The position numbers and the translations under genes were made by a program. From an uncultured Candidatus Binatia bacterium (lineage in GTDB: Bacteria; Desulfobacterota; Binatia; Bin18): a DNA stretch of 64,000 bases. The DNA lies in the NCBI GenBank assembly GCA_958296235.1, contig OY282457.1, positions 2,909,338 through 2,973,337 on the forward strand. The letters are read 5' to 3'. This document shows, in pieces, positions 7,891 through 17,373 of this stretch (position 1 is its first letter; each line of letters opens with the position of its first letter). The notes under the pieces were generated by a model. That model searched no databases, was not told where the DNA came from, and saw only the letters and a list, made by a program, of their open reading frames with translations.

Positions 7891-9576
7891 ATGCAGTATG
7901 ACCTGCTGATTAAAAATGGATTGCTGGTCGATGGCTCGGGCCAGCCCGGCTATTACGGAGATGTGGCGGTTGCCCAGGGCCATATTGCGGCCATAGGCAA
8001 GGTCGATGGCCCGGCAACGGAGGTCATTGACGCCACAGGGCTGGTCGTCTGCCCCGGCTTCATCGATGTGCATACCCACTATGACGCCCAGCTTTTTTGG
8101 GACCCGCTGGCAACGCCCAGCTCCTGGCACGGCTTCACCAGCGTCTTCATGACCAACTGTGGCTTTGGCCTGGCACCGTGCAAACCGGAAGACCGCGACT
8201 ATATCACCCGCATGCTGGGCAAAGTCGAGGGCATGCCGCTGGGCAGCCTCAAGGCCGGGGTCCCCTGGACGTGGGAATCGTACGGCGAATATCTCGACGC
8301 CCTTGACCACCAACTCGGGGTGAACGTCATGGCCTTAGCCCCGCACTCAACCATCCGCTACAACGTGATGGGCGATGACGCCCGCAAACGGCCGGCCTCC
8401 CAAGACGAAATCCTGGCCATGCAGGCGGTGGTGCAAGAGTGTGTGACGGCTGGCGCGTTCGGCTTCTCGTCGTCATACGGCCCGGTCCATTTTGACGGGG
8501 ATGGCATTCCCGTGCCCAGCCGTTTTGCCGAAGAAGACGAAACCGTTGCGCTCGCCCGGACCTTGAAAGATTTTCATCGTGGCACGGTGTGTGTCATTCC
8601 GCCGGGTATTCCAACCGTGGGTCCCAAAGATATGGACTATCTGGCCCGCTTATCACGCGAGAGCGGACGCCCGGTGCTGTGGAATCTGTTGTCTCAGACC
8701 TGGGCCGCCCCCGACCATTGGAAACAAGTCCTGGATTGGACCGAAGACGCCTTTCGGGAGGGCGCTCGGGTCCATCCCCTGTCCTTGTGTGAACGCTTCG
8801 ACCTCACTTTCTCCCTGCGGGGAGCCGTGTTTGAGGACCTGCCGGCCTGGAAAGCCGCCATTCGGGGCCGCCGGCCTGAAAAAATCGCCAACCTCTCGGA
8901 CCCGGCCCACCGGGCCGCCATGCAGCGCGACCTGGATGACCCTGCGCCGAAAGTGTTCTCAAAGCGGATGCAGGATATCCTGGTGGACAGCGTGCGCCAG
9001 GATGAGCATCGTTCCCTGGTGGGCAAAGACCTGGTCACGATCGGGCGCGAGCAGGACAAAAGCCCGCTGGAATCTATGCTCGACCTGGCGGTTGCGGAAA
9101 ACCTGGATACCCAGTTTCTGATCAAGGGCTTTCAGAATGGCGACGAGGAGGCCGTGCGCAATCTGGCCACCAATCCCTACGTGCTGACAGGCGGCTCTGA
9201 CGGCGGCGCCCATATTTCGTTTCTGTGCCAGGTCACCTATCCCAGCTTTCTGTTAAGCCACTGGGTCAGAGAGAAAAAGGCGCTCAGTCTGGAACAGGCG
9301 GTCAACCGGCTGACCTTTACGCCGGCCCAACTCCTCGGCATTCCCAAGCGGGGCCTCCTCCAGCAGGGCCTGGCCGCGGACCTGACCATCTTTGATCCCG
9401 ATACGGTCGAGGCCAAGCCCAAGGAATTCGTCCAGGACTTTCCGGGTGGGGCCTCGCGCCTGGTCGCGCGCTCCGAAGGCTATCGCTATACCGTCGTCAA
9501 CGGCCAGGTCCTGTTGCGCGACGGCGAACCGACTGACGCCCGACCCGGCCGCGTACTGCGGAGCTATGAACACTGA
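7891..9576 (+). CDS. N-acyl-D-amino-acid deacylase-type amidohydrolase
   Basis: A 561-residue metal-dependent hydrolase of the amidohydrolase superfamily, D-aminoacylase branch. Features are the N-terminal beta-sandwich (DLLIKNGLLVDGSGQ), the metal-binding GFIDVHTHYDAQ, a TNCGFGLAPC segment, and the C-terminal GGSDGGAHISF with the catalytic Asp, followed by the return of the sandwich domain (ADLTIFDPDTV). GGAGGGAG immediately upstream fixes the start at 7891; the frame runs back to 7801. Known relatives remove acyl groups from D-amino acids, but many environmental paralogues have unknown amide or ester substrates. Confidence 0.9.
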   Translation: MQYDLLIKNGLLVDGSGQPGYYGDVAVAQGHIAAIGKVDGPATEVIDATGLVVCPGFIDVHTHYDAQLFWDPLATPSSWHGFTSVFMTNCGFGLAPCKPEDRDYITRMLGKVEGMPLGSLKAGVPWTWESYGEYLDALDHQLGVNVMALAPHSTIRYNVMGDDARKRPASQDEILAMQAVVQECVTAGAFGFSSSYGPVHFDGDGIPVPSRFAEEDETVALARTLKDFHRGTVCVIPPGIPTVGPKDMDYLARLSRESGRPVLWNLLSQTWAAPDHWKQVLDWTEDAFREGARVHPLSLCERFDLTFSLRGAVFEDLPAWKAAIRGRRPEKIANLSDPAHRAAMQRDLDDPAPKVFSKRMQDILVDSVRQDEHRSLVGKDLVTIGREQDKSPLESMLDLAVAENLDTQFLIKGFQNGDEEAVRNLATNPYVLTGGSDGGAHISFLCQVTYPSFLLSHWVREKKALSLEQAVNRLTFTPAQLLGIPKRGLLQQGLAADLTIFDPDTVEAKPKEFVQDFPGGASRLVARSEGYRYTVVNGQVLLRDGEPTDARPGRVLRSYEH

Positions 9577-9582
9577 TTCTGG

Positions 9583-9602
9583 ATGCCCGCCTGCGCGGGC
9601 AT
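9583..9602. repeat. Intergenic palindrome (GATGCCCGC/GCGGGCAT hairpin)
   Basis: A perfect 8-bp stem (ATGCCCGC/GCGGGCAT) with a 4-base loop lies in the 34-bp gap between two plus-strand genes. It looks like the short dispersed GC-rich palindromes common in intergenic DNA of such genomes and could also attenuate read-through. Confidence 0.55.
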
Positions 9603-9610
9603 GACGGGCC

Positions 9611-10477
9611 ATGCTGAAACAGACCTTCCGCCATATCCAGGGGATAGGCGAGAGAACGGAGCGGCGGTTGTGGAAGGCTGGGGTCACCTGCTGGGAATCT
9701 TTGCTGGACCACCCGCCGCTCGGCTCCCTGCCCCCCTGGCTCCGGGACAAATCGCGTTTCGAACTCGAACGCTCATTGATCGCGCTCGAAAAACGAGACG
9801 CCCAGTATTTTATTGCCAAGCTGCCCCACCAACTCCATTGGCGCTTGTATCCTGAGTTTTCCGAGCGGGTCGCCTATCTGGACATTGAAACCACCGGCCT
9901 CGGCACCGAAGAATCCATGCTGACCGTTATTGGCCTGCATGACGGCGCGCGGCCTCAGGTCTACGTGCAGGGTCAGAACCTGGAACAGTTTGTGAGGGAC
10001 ATTGACACCTTCACCCTCCTGGTCACGTATAACGGCAAGCAATTTGACCTGCCCTTTTTGCGCGCCAAACTCGGCATTCCGCTCAACCAGGCTCATATTG
10101 ACCTGCGTTATCCCCTCGCCGCGCTTGGGTATAAGGGCGGTCTGAAGAAAATTGAAAAGCGCCTGGGTCTTGAGCGGCCGGGCCTGGTCTCCCAGCTGGA
10201 CGGCTGGTGCGCGGTCGTTTTGTGGCGCTACCACGAGCGCGGCGAAAGCGGAGCGCTGGAAACGCTCCTCCACTACAATCTTGAAGATGTTGTGCATCTG
10301 CCGGCCCTATTGGCCGAGGTGTATAACACGTCGATTCAACGGCTCCCGTTTCCGGTCGAGCCGGTGACGCCGCCAGACCCGCCACCTATTCCGTTTCACG
10401 CTGACGACTCCATTATGCTGCGCGTTCTTGCCGACACGGGCCGTTTGCCCGAGGGAGGCACGTACCACGCTCAATGA
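9611..10477 (+). CDS. Ribonuclease H-like exonuclease domain protein (YprB-type)
   Basis: A 288-residue protein with a DEDD-type 3'-5' exonuclease/RNase H-like core. YLDIETTGLG at about 89-98 carries the first Asp and Glu, LLVTYNGKQFDLPFL the second Asp block, and HYNLEDVVHLPALL the last acidic block. An N-terminal helix-hairpin-like segment (QGIGERTERRLWKAGV) precedes it and may bind DNA. The architecture matches the YprB/ribonuclease H-like family found alone or near helicases. Activity on DNA or RNA is inferred. The gene stands 34 bp after the amidohydrolase with a palindrome between, so co-transcription is uncertain. Confidence 0.8.
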   Translation: MLKQTFRHIQGIGERTERRLWKAGVTCWESLLDHPPLGSLPPWLRDKSRFELERSLIALEKRDAQYFIAKLPHQLHWRLYPEFSERVAYLDIETTGLGTEESMLTVIGLHDGARPQVYVQGQNLEQFVRDIDTFTLLVTYNGKQFDLPFLRAKLGIPLNQAHIDLRYPLAALGYKGGLKKIEKRLGLERPGLVSQLDGWCAVVLWRYHERGESGALETLLHYNLEDVVHLPALLAEVYNTSIQRLPFPVEPVTPPDPPPIPFHADDSIMLRVLADTGRLPEGGTYHAQ

Positions 10478-10585
10478 CGTGAGGGAGGCCAGCCCGGGTC
10501 GTCAGCCCTGGATAGGAATGTTTGAGGGGCCAACCTCAATCCAGCCCTCGCTGCTCCTTACTCCAGTTCCCCTCCGACGGTAACC

Positions 10586-11635
10586 TCAGAGCGGATAACC
10601 TAGGCGTTCGAGCCCCGGGCGGCACGCTTCGGTGAGCGCCGCCTGCTCGTCGGGCTCCAGCCGCTCGAACTTCGACGGTGTCGGTCGTGGGATGGAGGAC
10701 ACCTCCCGCAGCCATGCCTCGTCTTCCAGGGATGGATCGATAAACCGGATGAGCCGGCGGTTCTGTCCGTCCGGGTCTGCCTGCACGTCCTCAAACCTGA
10801 CGTTCAGCATACGGTCCGAGGGCAGCCGGCCAAGCATCCGCTCGCCCCGCTCGATCATGGCACTCCAGAGCGTCCCGAAATACGGGAGCGTCAGCTTGTC
10901 GTAGGGCAACCGTTTGGGGTTGAGCACCACCCTCGCCAACGGCTCCAACCGAAAGCTGAGTCGCTCCCAATATCGCCCACGGGCCAGCGACTTCATGGCA
11001 TTGAATCCGTATGACCGCATTGCCAGCATGTTCGCCGCGATCAGGCGAAAAAGGTAATGACGGCTCATTGAGATGGCCGTTTCCCGCCCATCGCGGTACA
11101 CGTGGATCACCCGCGCCTCGGGAAACTCAAACAACAGCCTGGAAGCGAACAGGAGAGACCCCCCAGAGCGTTCGGCCCAGGTGCAGCAACCAAACCGTTG
11201 GCACAGCCACTCGAAAAGATAGCGCAGATGGTCGGGCGGCGACTGTCTGCGCTGCCCCCGCACCACCGGTCCGAGTTCATCGAACAACTCCTCGTATCGT
11301 TCGGTGAGATGTGGGAGCGTGGCGCACAGGATGGGGGGGACGTCGTCCTGGGAGAAGCGGGCGCTCGGGGCGTCAAGCGGATACAGCAACTCCTCGTATC
11401 GCCCCTGCAACATGAGACGGGTTCGATGCTGTTGCCGGCTATAGCGATCCCACATCCAGTCCCCCGTGGGTCGGTGCCGGCTGAGAGAACGTATCCCGAT
11501 ATAGCTGATAAACTCGGACAGGCTGAGCACACGCGGGTGCCGGTTCAGGAGGTTCGACACCATTGTCGAGCCGCACCGTCCGGTACTCAGAACGAAGACG
11601 GGAGGAATGGTGACGGCAGGAGGGTGGCTCACCAC
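10586..11635 (-). CDS. Sulfotransferase family protein
   Basis: A 349-residue enzyme predicted to transfer sulfate from PAPS. The 5'-phosphosulfate loop FVLSTGRCGSTMVSNLL sits at the N-terminus, as in family members, and a later RVIHVYRDGRETAISMSRH matches the 3'-phosphate binding segment. The acceptor cannot be predicted. Its start overlaps the stop of the upstream MpaB-like gene by 7 bp, so the two are translated together, suggesting that both modify the same lipid or secondary metabolite. Confidence 0.85.
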   Translation of the reverse strand: MVSHPPAVTIPPVFVLSTGRCGSTMVSNLLNRHPRVLSLSEFISYIGIRSLSRHRPTGDWMWDRYSRQQHRTRLMLQGRYEELLYPLDAPSARFSQDDVPPILCATLPHLTERYEELFDELGPVVRGQRRQSPPDHLRYLFEWLCQRFGCCTWAERSGGSLLFASRLLFEFPEARVIHVYRDGRETAISMSRHYLFRLIAANMLAMRSYGFNAMKSLARGRYWERLSFRLEPLARVVLNPKRLPYDKLTLPYFGTLWSAMIERGERMLGRLPSDRMLNVRFEDVQADPDGQNRRLIRFIDPSLEDEAWLREVSSIPRPTPSKFERLEPDEQAALTEACRPGLERLGYPL

Positions 11636-12816
11636 GGGGTTGCCTCATCTGCCCGCAAGTGATCTGGAATCCGATAGCTGAGGTCATCGAGCACCGACGC
11701 TTCCAGGAGAAAGACAAAGTTCTTCCCTCGCCACTTGTTGGCGACGCGGGGAGCTATGCGGTGCGAGACCCCGTGGGTGCGGCGGAGCCACCGCATCGAC
11801 GCCAAAAGCCCGACCGTGGACTGCTGGGGGAAGGCGAGTTGATCCGCGAGGTCATGACCGATGAGCGCACGCGAGACCCGGTAGGCATGTTTTACCATTG
11901 ATTGGGCGTCTTTCGGATCCGTCTTGCCGGCGATGGTGGGCAGGGCCTGGACCAGCGCATTCGCAATGATGCGGGATTCCTCGCCCGGCGGCGGTTCGCA
12001 GCGGTGAGCGATGCGGGATAGCTCGTTGGTCTTGGCCTCGTCGCCCTCGAACAGCAGTTCCTCGGGCGAACCGATCAAGCACGAAGCATAGCGCCAGATT
12101 TGCATAAAGCTCTTGCGCACCTCGTCGTCCATGACTGCGCCGAGGCTTTTCGCATGTCGTAACATCGTGGCCGAGAAATTGGCCGACGCCAGCGACATAT
12201 GCGCCTGGCTGAGCGGCACACCATAAACAGACTCGTCCCAGTTGCCCGAGGCACGGATCAACCGCCGGACCTGCGCGTGTACCAGCCGGATACGGACGGA
12301 CAGCTTCCAGCCGTCTCCGTAGCGTTCGAGGGCGCCTGGGAGCATGATCTCGATGAAGTGCCGGGTATTCTGCCGGATTCGTCGGGGGCCAAACCCACTC
12401 ACGACTCGGCCCGTGGCGTAGAACGCCTTGGCAATCAGGGTCGAGGCGTTCTGCAAGGTGGCGACAAAGAAGGCGGGAATGAACAGGTCCGAGAATTTGT
12501 GAAAGGCAGTGCAGCCGGAAAGCACCGCAGACGGGTCGAACCATGCTGGTCGGGGTTCGATGTCAGCGAAGAAGTCACGCAACAGCTTCGGAGCCTCGGC
12601 GAGGCTCTTCTCGTCCCTTTCCATGCCGGCCTTGATGAACCGGTGCACCTGGCCATGGTCAAACGGGGCCAACGCCTCGATAACGGCGTCGGCCACCGGA
12701 TCGTCCATAGTCGTGTGCTCAATATACCTGGCGGCCAGCTCTGGATTGACCTCGCGCGCCCTGGCGTAGCCAGCCTGATATGCCGAAGGTATCCTGATCC
12801 CGTTCGTGATTATCAT
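11629..12816 (-). CDS. MpaB/Lcp-like oxygenase (DUF2236 family)
   Basis: A 395-residue, mostly helical protein resembling the DUF2236 family, which includes the mycophenolic-acid oxygenase MpaB and the heme latex-clearing protein Lcp. The conserved region RLVHAQVRR followed by W..SVYGVPLSQAHM is present; in Lcp-type proteins His and Arg residues here bind or stabilise b-type heme. No signal peptide is seen, so it is probably cytoplasmic. It precedes the sulfotransferase with a 7-bp overlap. The oxidised substrate is unknown. Confidence 0.75.
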   Translation of the reverse strand: MIITNGIRIPSAYQAGYARAREVNPELAARYIEHTTMDDPVADAVIEALAPFDHGQVHRFIKAGMERDEKSLAEAPKLLRDFFADIEPRPAWFDPSAVLSGCTAFHKFSDLFIPAFFVATLQNASTLIAKAFYATGRVVSGFGPRRIRQNTRHFIEIMLPGALERYGDGWKLSVRIRLVHAQVRRLIRASGNWDESVYGVPLSQAHMSLASANFSATMLRHAKSLGAVMDDEVRKSFMQIWRYASCLIGSPEELLFEGDEAKTNELSRIAHRCEPPPGEESRIIANALVQALPTIAGKTDPKDAQSMVKHAYRVSRALIGHDLADQLAFPQQSTVGLLASMRWLRRTHGVSHRIAPRVANKWRGKNFVFLLEASVLDDLSYRIPDHLRADEATPW

Positions 12817-12821
12817 TTATC

Positions 12822-13004
12822 TTATCTCTCTAGCGCCCGGCGCACCGTCGGTGAACGCGATGGCACGTAGACGGTTGATGCGAAGGGCCCGATGGATATC
12901 ATGATGGCCAAAAGGACAAGGCCGGCCAGCCCGGGAGCGACCGGCATGGCGTTCGCCACCTGCACTCTTTCATCGGCTTGATGCCTGCTGAGACGAAATG
13001 TCAT
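12822..13004 (-). pseudogene. Fragment of an MFS multidrug transporter (first membrane segment)
   Basis: A 60-codon reading frame with a good ribosome site (AGGGAG). The segment LLAIMISIGPFASTVYVPS looks like transmembrane segment 1 plus the GP..D/T-Y-P motif that opens Bcr/CflA-type drug exporters, which are about 400 residues. The frame stops right after this segment and no continuation is seen before the MpaB-like gene, so it is best read as the leftover 5' end of a transporter. A genuine small membrane protein is the alternative. Confidence 0.4.
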
Positions 13005-13166
13005 GCGATCTCCCTACGATAGGTTAAACTCTAATCCGAACCGAGCAGATTGACAAGTTTCTCAGGAAGTTGACAATGCAAAAGAAGCCCGGCTGGGATC
13101 AGCCTTGCTCTTTTTCGCTCAGCGGATTGAGTTATACGTCCGGTCCGATATTTAAGGAGGGAGAAT

Positions 13167-14609
13167 ATGCCGACCCAAGAATTTGCCCCAATGACCAAGG
13201 ATTTCCCGACCTTTGACTGTGACGCGCATGTCACCGAGCCGCCCTGGATCTGGGAGCGGGCCAAGGACTGGCTGACAAAAGATGAGCTGGAAGCGCTCAA
13301 GACCACGATGTGGTTTGACCAGAAGACCAAACAGCTCATCGTCAACGGCCATGCTGGCGCGGGCCTGGGCTCGCAACGGATCGGCGGCACCCCCGGCGTT
13401 GTGAATATCCTTTCGCTGGCCGGGCCGGGACTCAAGCATGACATCCAGCGCGCCCTCAATGTCCGTAACCTGCACCCTGAGACGGCCATCTCTCAGGAGC
13501 AGGCCGCCTATCTGGACCACAAGGGCTCGTATGAACCTCAGGCCCGCCTCCGCGACATGGACGTTCAGGGCATCGACCAGGTGATGATTATCCCGACCGA
13601 CATCGACACCTATCCCTGGCTGCAAAATGCAGTCGGGGCCAAGGCCATGTGTAAGGCGTATAACGAATGGGCGTATGAGTATTGCCAGGCAGACCCGGAG
13701 CGAATCTTTTTTGCCGCCCTGCTGCCGATGCAGGACCCGGTCTTTGCCGTCGAGGAACTCTACCGGGTGGCCGACAAGGGCTGCCGGGTCGGTCTGGTGC
13801 GGCCTGTTGACGCTATGGGCAATTATCCGATTCAGCCCAAATATGAGCCGGTCTGGCAGGCCATGCAGGAGACCGGCGTGGTGTACGGCATGCATCCCTT
13901 CCCGGCCTTTGGCGCGCTGAAACCTCCGGGCTATACGGCCCAGTATTCCGGGGCGGAGTTGATCGCCCGCACGGTAGTCACCTCAAGCCTGCCGCATCAA
14001 TTCTTGACCAACGTCCAGAACTTCCAGTCCGAGGCCGCGCTGTGGGTCGTTATGGTGCTCATGTCCGGCTTTTTTGAGCAATATCCCAAGCTCAATGCGG
14101 CGGTGTTTGAGGCCTCCTCCACATGGCTCAGTTTTCTGTTGGACGAGTGCGACAAGATGTACAAGCTCTACCGCAACGAGCGTGAACTGCCGCCGCTCAA
14201 ACGGCTGCCGAGCGAAACCTTTTTCGCCCATTGCGTGACCGGCTTTGAAGGAGACGAAGCCCCGCCCTCGCGCTTGCCTGAGTTCTATGGCGATATTCTG
14301 GCCTGGTCGTCCGATGTTTACCATCATGATGGCGACGATGCCTGGCGGGCGATTGAGATGATGCGCGAGTGCAACTTGGCGGAATCCCATCAGACGAAGT
14401 TTCTCGGAGAAAACGCCCGCAAGCTGTATCATATCGACACCCCGAAGACCTTCATCCGCGAACGGGTGACGGAAATCGAACGCCCGGACTGGTGGCCGTC
14501 TGAAGCGGAAATTCAGCGTGCCCTGGAGCCCGAAGCCTCGCTGGTCCGTCCCTACGGTGAAGGCGCCCACCGGGTCAACGGCCATGCCGCCGAAGGAGAC
14601 CGGGTATGA
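13167..14609 (+). CDS. Amidohydrolase 2 family protein (metal-dependent hydrolase/decarboxylase), first of a pair
   Basis: A 480-residue TIM-barrel enzyme of the amidohydrolase-2 (ACMSD/LigW-like) family. The N-terminal metal motif appears as FDCDAHVTEP instead of the classical H-x-H. Other family marks are RLRDMDVQGIDQVMIIPT, the RPVDAMGNYP region and YGDILAWSSDVYHHDG near the C-terminus with the last metal Asp. GGAGGGAG sets the start. It overlaps the next paralogue by 4 bp (ATGA). Family members hydrolyse or decarboxylate aromatic and other carboxylates. Confidence 0.88.
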   Translation: MPTQEFAPMTKDFPTFDCDAHVTEPPWIWERAKDWLTKDELEALKTTMWFDQKTKQLIVNGHAGAGLGSQRIGGTPGVVNILSLAGPGLKHDIQRALNVRNLHPETAISQEQAAYLDHKGSYEPQARLRDMDVQGIDQVMIIPTDIDTYPWLQNAVGAKAMCKAYNEWAYEYCQADPERIFFAALLPMQDPVFAVEELYRVADKGCRVGLVRPVDAMGNYPIQPKYEPVWQAMQETGVVYGMHPFPAFGALKPPGYTAQYSGAELIARTVVTSSLPHQFLTNVQNFQSEAALWVVMVLMSGFFEQYPKLNAAVFEASSTWLSFLLDECDKMYKLYRNERELPPLKRLPSETFFAHCVTGFEGDEAPPSRLPEFYGDILAWSSDVYHHDGDDAWRAIEMMRECNLAESHQTKFLGENARKLYHIDTPKTFIRERVTEIERPDWWPSEAEIQRALEPEASLVRPYGEGAHRVNGHAAEGDRV

Positions 14610-15892
14610 CCAGGCCGTTTGCCGTCTTTGATAGCGACAGCCATGTCGTCGAGCCGCGGGCGGTCTGGGAGGACTACCTGGAGCCGGAGTTTCGCACGCT
14701 CGGCAAAACGGCCCTGTGGCGCGAGGAAGGCCAGTACGGCTCCTATCTCAAGGTCAACGGCAAGATGTTCCGCGACCCGATGAATCCGAACATCCCGCGT
14801 CACGCCATCTGGAAGCCAGGCATGACCTGGGACCAGGTCGGCGACCTCGACCCCAACACCCCGCATGCCAAAAGCGCCGGCGCGTCAGACCCGCACGCCA
14901 GACTGGCCGATATGGACGCCATGGGCGTGGACCAGGCATTTCTGTACCCCACCTGGTTTGCCGAGGGCTTTCATCTGATCGAGGACCCGGATGTGGCAGC
15001 CGCCCTGGCCCGGGCCTATAACAACTGGCTGACCGATTTTTGTCAGACGGCCCCCGCGCGGCTGTATGCCGCGGCCATGCTGCCGCTCCAAAACATGGAT
15101 TTCGCCCTGGAAGAACTGCAACGGGTGGCCGCGCTGCCGCATTTCCGGGGTGCGTTCATTCGGCCTATGTTTATCGAGGGGCATTATTTCACCCATCCGT
15201 ACTACGACCCGCTCTGGGCGGAATTGGAACGCGTGGGTGTCACCGCAGTGGTCCATCCGACGCCTGGGCTGTGGAACCCCGAGTGGACGTCACACGGCCC
15301 GTTTATTGAAAAGGTCAAAGATCGGTTGAATCAACACGCCCTGGTGAGCGATGCCGGTGGGGGTCCGACTGCTGGTGGTGGCAACGGCCTGGCGCATTTT
15401 TCCTTCTTTGCATCCCCGGCGGTCGGCCATCCGGTCTCTCCGATTCTCTCCGGCTGGCTCGATAACCATATGTTCGTTGCCTCCACCCTGATCGGCTTTG
15501 CGGTCATGCAGCGCTTTCCCGAGCTGAAAGTGGTGGTCGCGCACGGCAAGGCGTCGTGGATGGAAGAAGTGCTGGAAAAGATGGAGGCCTCGACCAAGAC
15601 GATTCCGCTCCTCAACTACTATCCGGTTCGGACCGATCCTGAAGCACTATGGGAAGAGGGCCGGGTGATGCTCGGCTTTGATGCCGAGGAACGCATGATC
15701 CAGAGATTGCCCCACGCCTTTGCCGAAAAGGTCGTCTGGGGTTCGCGCTATCCCCATCACGATACCACCAGCGCCTGGGACGCGATCGAGGCCCTGACCC
15801 AGGCCGCTGTGGAAGAGCCGCTTATGGCCCGCATGTTGGGCGGCAACGCCGCGGCCCAGTTTGGTATTCCGCTCACGCGGCATATTGAGTGA
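14606..15892 (+). CDS. Amidohydrolase 2 family protein, second of a pair
   Basis: A 428-residue paralogue of the preceding gene, translationally coupled by an ATGA overlap. FDSDSHVVEP is the metal-binding start, RLADMDAMGVDQAFLYPTW matches the upstream protein's RLRDMDVQGIDQVMIIPT, and VVWGSRYPHHD carries the C-terminal metal site. The pair may form a hetero-oligomer or act on successive intermediates. Such tandem copies are frequent in environmental xenobiotic-degrading lineages; the substrate is not predictable here. Confidence 0.88.
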   Translation: MTRPFAVFDSDSHVVEPRAVWEDYLEPEFRTLGKTALWREEGQYGSYLKVNGKMFRDPMNPNIPRHAIWKPGMTWDQVGDLDPNTPHAKSAGASDPHARLADMDAMGVDQAFLYPTWFAEGFHLIEDPDVAAALARAYNNWLTDFCQTAPARLYAAAMLPLQNMDFALEELQRVAALPHFRGAFIRPMFIEGHYFTHPYYDPLWAELERVGVTAVVHPTPGLWNPEWTSHGPFIEKVKDRLNQHALVSDAGGGPTAGGGNGLAHFSFFASPAVGHPVSPILSGWLDNHMFVASTLIGFAVMQRFPELKVVVAHGKASWMEEVLEKMEASTKTIPLLNYYPVRTDPEALWEEGRVMLGFDAEERMIQRLPHAFAEKVVWGSRYPHHDTTSAWDAIEALTQAAVEEPLMARMLGGNAAAQFGIPLTRHIE

Positions 15893-15932
15893 GTAAACGC
15901 GCCACTGGGCCTTGCAGGCCACAGATATGCGT

Positions 15933-16271
15933 TTAATTCTCGAATCGGGTGAAGCACTTCACCCCGATCATGGCCATGATCTTACATTCAAGGACGCGGG
16001 TCTGAGTGCTGACCGGAATCTGAATGACATAGGTTTCGCCCCCGGAGCACTCGGCATTCCAATAGGCGGCCTGGTTTTCATCCGTGCCTTGCAGAAAGGA
16101 ACGCGAGACTGTCGCGCAGGTTTTACCGCTCGTCTGCAAAATGCCGGCCAGCGTTGTGGCGCGTTCGGCCTTAGTCTGGCTGAGTAACAGTTGATGACCT
16201 TCGTTGGCAAAGGCGGTTGCCGCAAGAGTCAGGCTGAGCAGGCTTATCCATACTGTCTTCACCATTTTCAT
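15933..16271 (-). CDS. Small secreted protein of unknown function
   Basis: A 112-residue protein. The ATG at 16271 gives a clear signal peptide (MKMVKTVWISLLSLTLAATA, cleavage after AFA). The mature part of about 90 residues has several cysteines (CATVS, AECSGG, LECKIM, VKCFT) that could pair in the periplasm. No family is recognised. It converges with the amidohydrolase pair. Confidence 0.6.
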   Translation of the reverse strand: MKMVKTVWISLLSLTLAATAFANEGHQLLLSQTKAERATTLAGILQTSGKTCATVSRSFLQGTDENQAAYWNAECSGGETYVIQIPVSTQTRVLECKIMAMIGVKCFTRFEN

Positions 16272-16470
16272 GTTTCTGACCCCACGCCTGTGAATACACA
16301 CTTATGGGAAGCGCTCAAAAAAACAGTTTCCGTCGAATGACGGGCATCATTGCACGAATGGGCGTTATTCAGAAGAGGCGGCGACGGTCAAGTAGGTAGG
16401 TCTTGGCCTACCCAATGGCGCAGTGGTATGGATGAGAAGACTAGAGCCGAAAAGAAATGGCACAAACCGC

Positions 16471-17367
16471 ATGAAGCAAGGCGACATTCGTACCTTCCAG
16501 AAGGACGGGCATATCATTTATTGGGGGGATGCTGTAACCGTACTCAAAGAGAAGGTCGCAGACCAGTCTGTTGACCTCATCTTTGCCGACCCACCCTACG
16601 GCATCGGAAAGCAGTTCGCCAACTTCTACGACAAATGGCCCTCGGAAGCGGATTACGTACAATGGTGCAAAAGCTGGCTTGACTTGTGTATCGCCAAGCT
16701 CAAGCCAAACGGTAGCCTTTACGTCATGACCAGCACGCAATGCGTCCCGTATCTCGATTTGTTTCTTCGGGAACGGCTGCACATCGCGTCACGCATCGTC
16801 TGGCACTACGATAGCTCAGGGGTCCAGGCGAAACGGCATTTCGGTTCAATGTACGAGCCTATCCTGTTCTGCGTAAAGGATAGGAACAGCTACACCTTCA
16901 ACGCTGATGACATTAAGGTGGAAGCCCGCACTGGATCGCAACGAAAGCTCATTGACTACCGAAAGGCGACGCCCACTCCTTACAGCGCCGAGAAGATTCC
17001 GGGCAATGTCTGGTACTACGCCAGGGTACGCTACCGAATGCACGAGTACGAAAACCATCCCACGCAAAAGCCTGAGTCGCTGCTGGAACGCATCATCCTG
17101 GCAAGCAGTAATCCGGGTGACGTCGTTCTCGATCCATTCTCCGGCACGTTCACAACTTCCGCTGTTGCAAAGCGGCTAGACCGCAAGACTATCGGTATCG
17201 AATGGGAGGAAGACTATATCAAGACAGGGCTTCGCCGATGTAGCATTCAACAGGTCTTGGATGGCGAGCGGCTTCAGGCAGTCGAAAAGAACACCGAACG
17301 CCGCAACGGAAATGGCCGGTACGGCGGGGCCACAAGGGCCGGGCAGCAAGACACGCTTTTTGAATGA
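16471..17367 (+). CDS. Adenine-specific DNA methyltransferase, beta class (YhdJ-like)
   Basis: A 298-residue N6-adenine methyltransferase of the beta class: catalytic motif IV DPPYG at 40-44 comes before the SAM motif DPFSGTFTTSAVAKR near the C-terminus. The Phe in place of the usual second Gly (FSGTF) and the following GIEWEEDYIKTGLRR resemble E. coli YhdJ, known to methylate ATGCAT; the target here is an inference. HPTQKPESLLERII is motif X/I-proximal as expected. The start is uncertain: ATG at 16432 and GTG at 16423 are in frame and no site has a strong ribosome signal. It is followed after 6 bp by a probable cognate endonuclease, so this is likely a type II restriction-modification pair. 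Confidence 0.88.
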   Translation: MKQGDIRTFQKDGHIIYWGDAVTVLKEKVADQSVDLIFADPPYGIGKQFANFYDKWPSEADYVQWCKSWLDLCIAKLKPNGSLYVMTSTQCVPYLDLFLRERLHIASRIVWHYDSSGVQAKRHFGSMYEPILFCVKDRNSYTFNADDIKVEARTGSQRKLIDYRKATPTPYSAEKIPGNVWYYARVRYRMHEYENHPTQKPESLLERIILASSNPGDVVLDPFSGTFTTSAVAKRLDRKTIGIEWEEDYIKTGLRRCSIQQVLDGERLQAVEKNTERRNGNGRYGGATRAGQQDTLFE

Positions 17368-17373
17368 TGTCCG

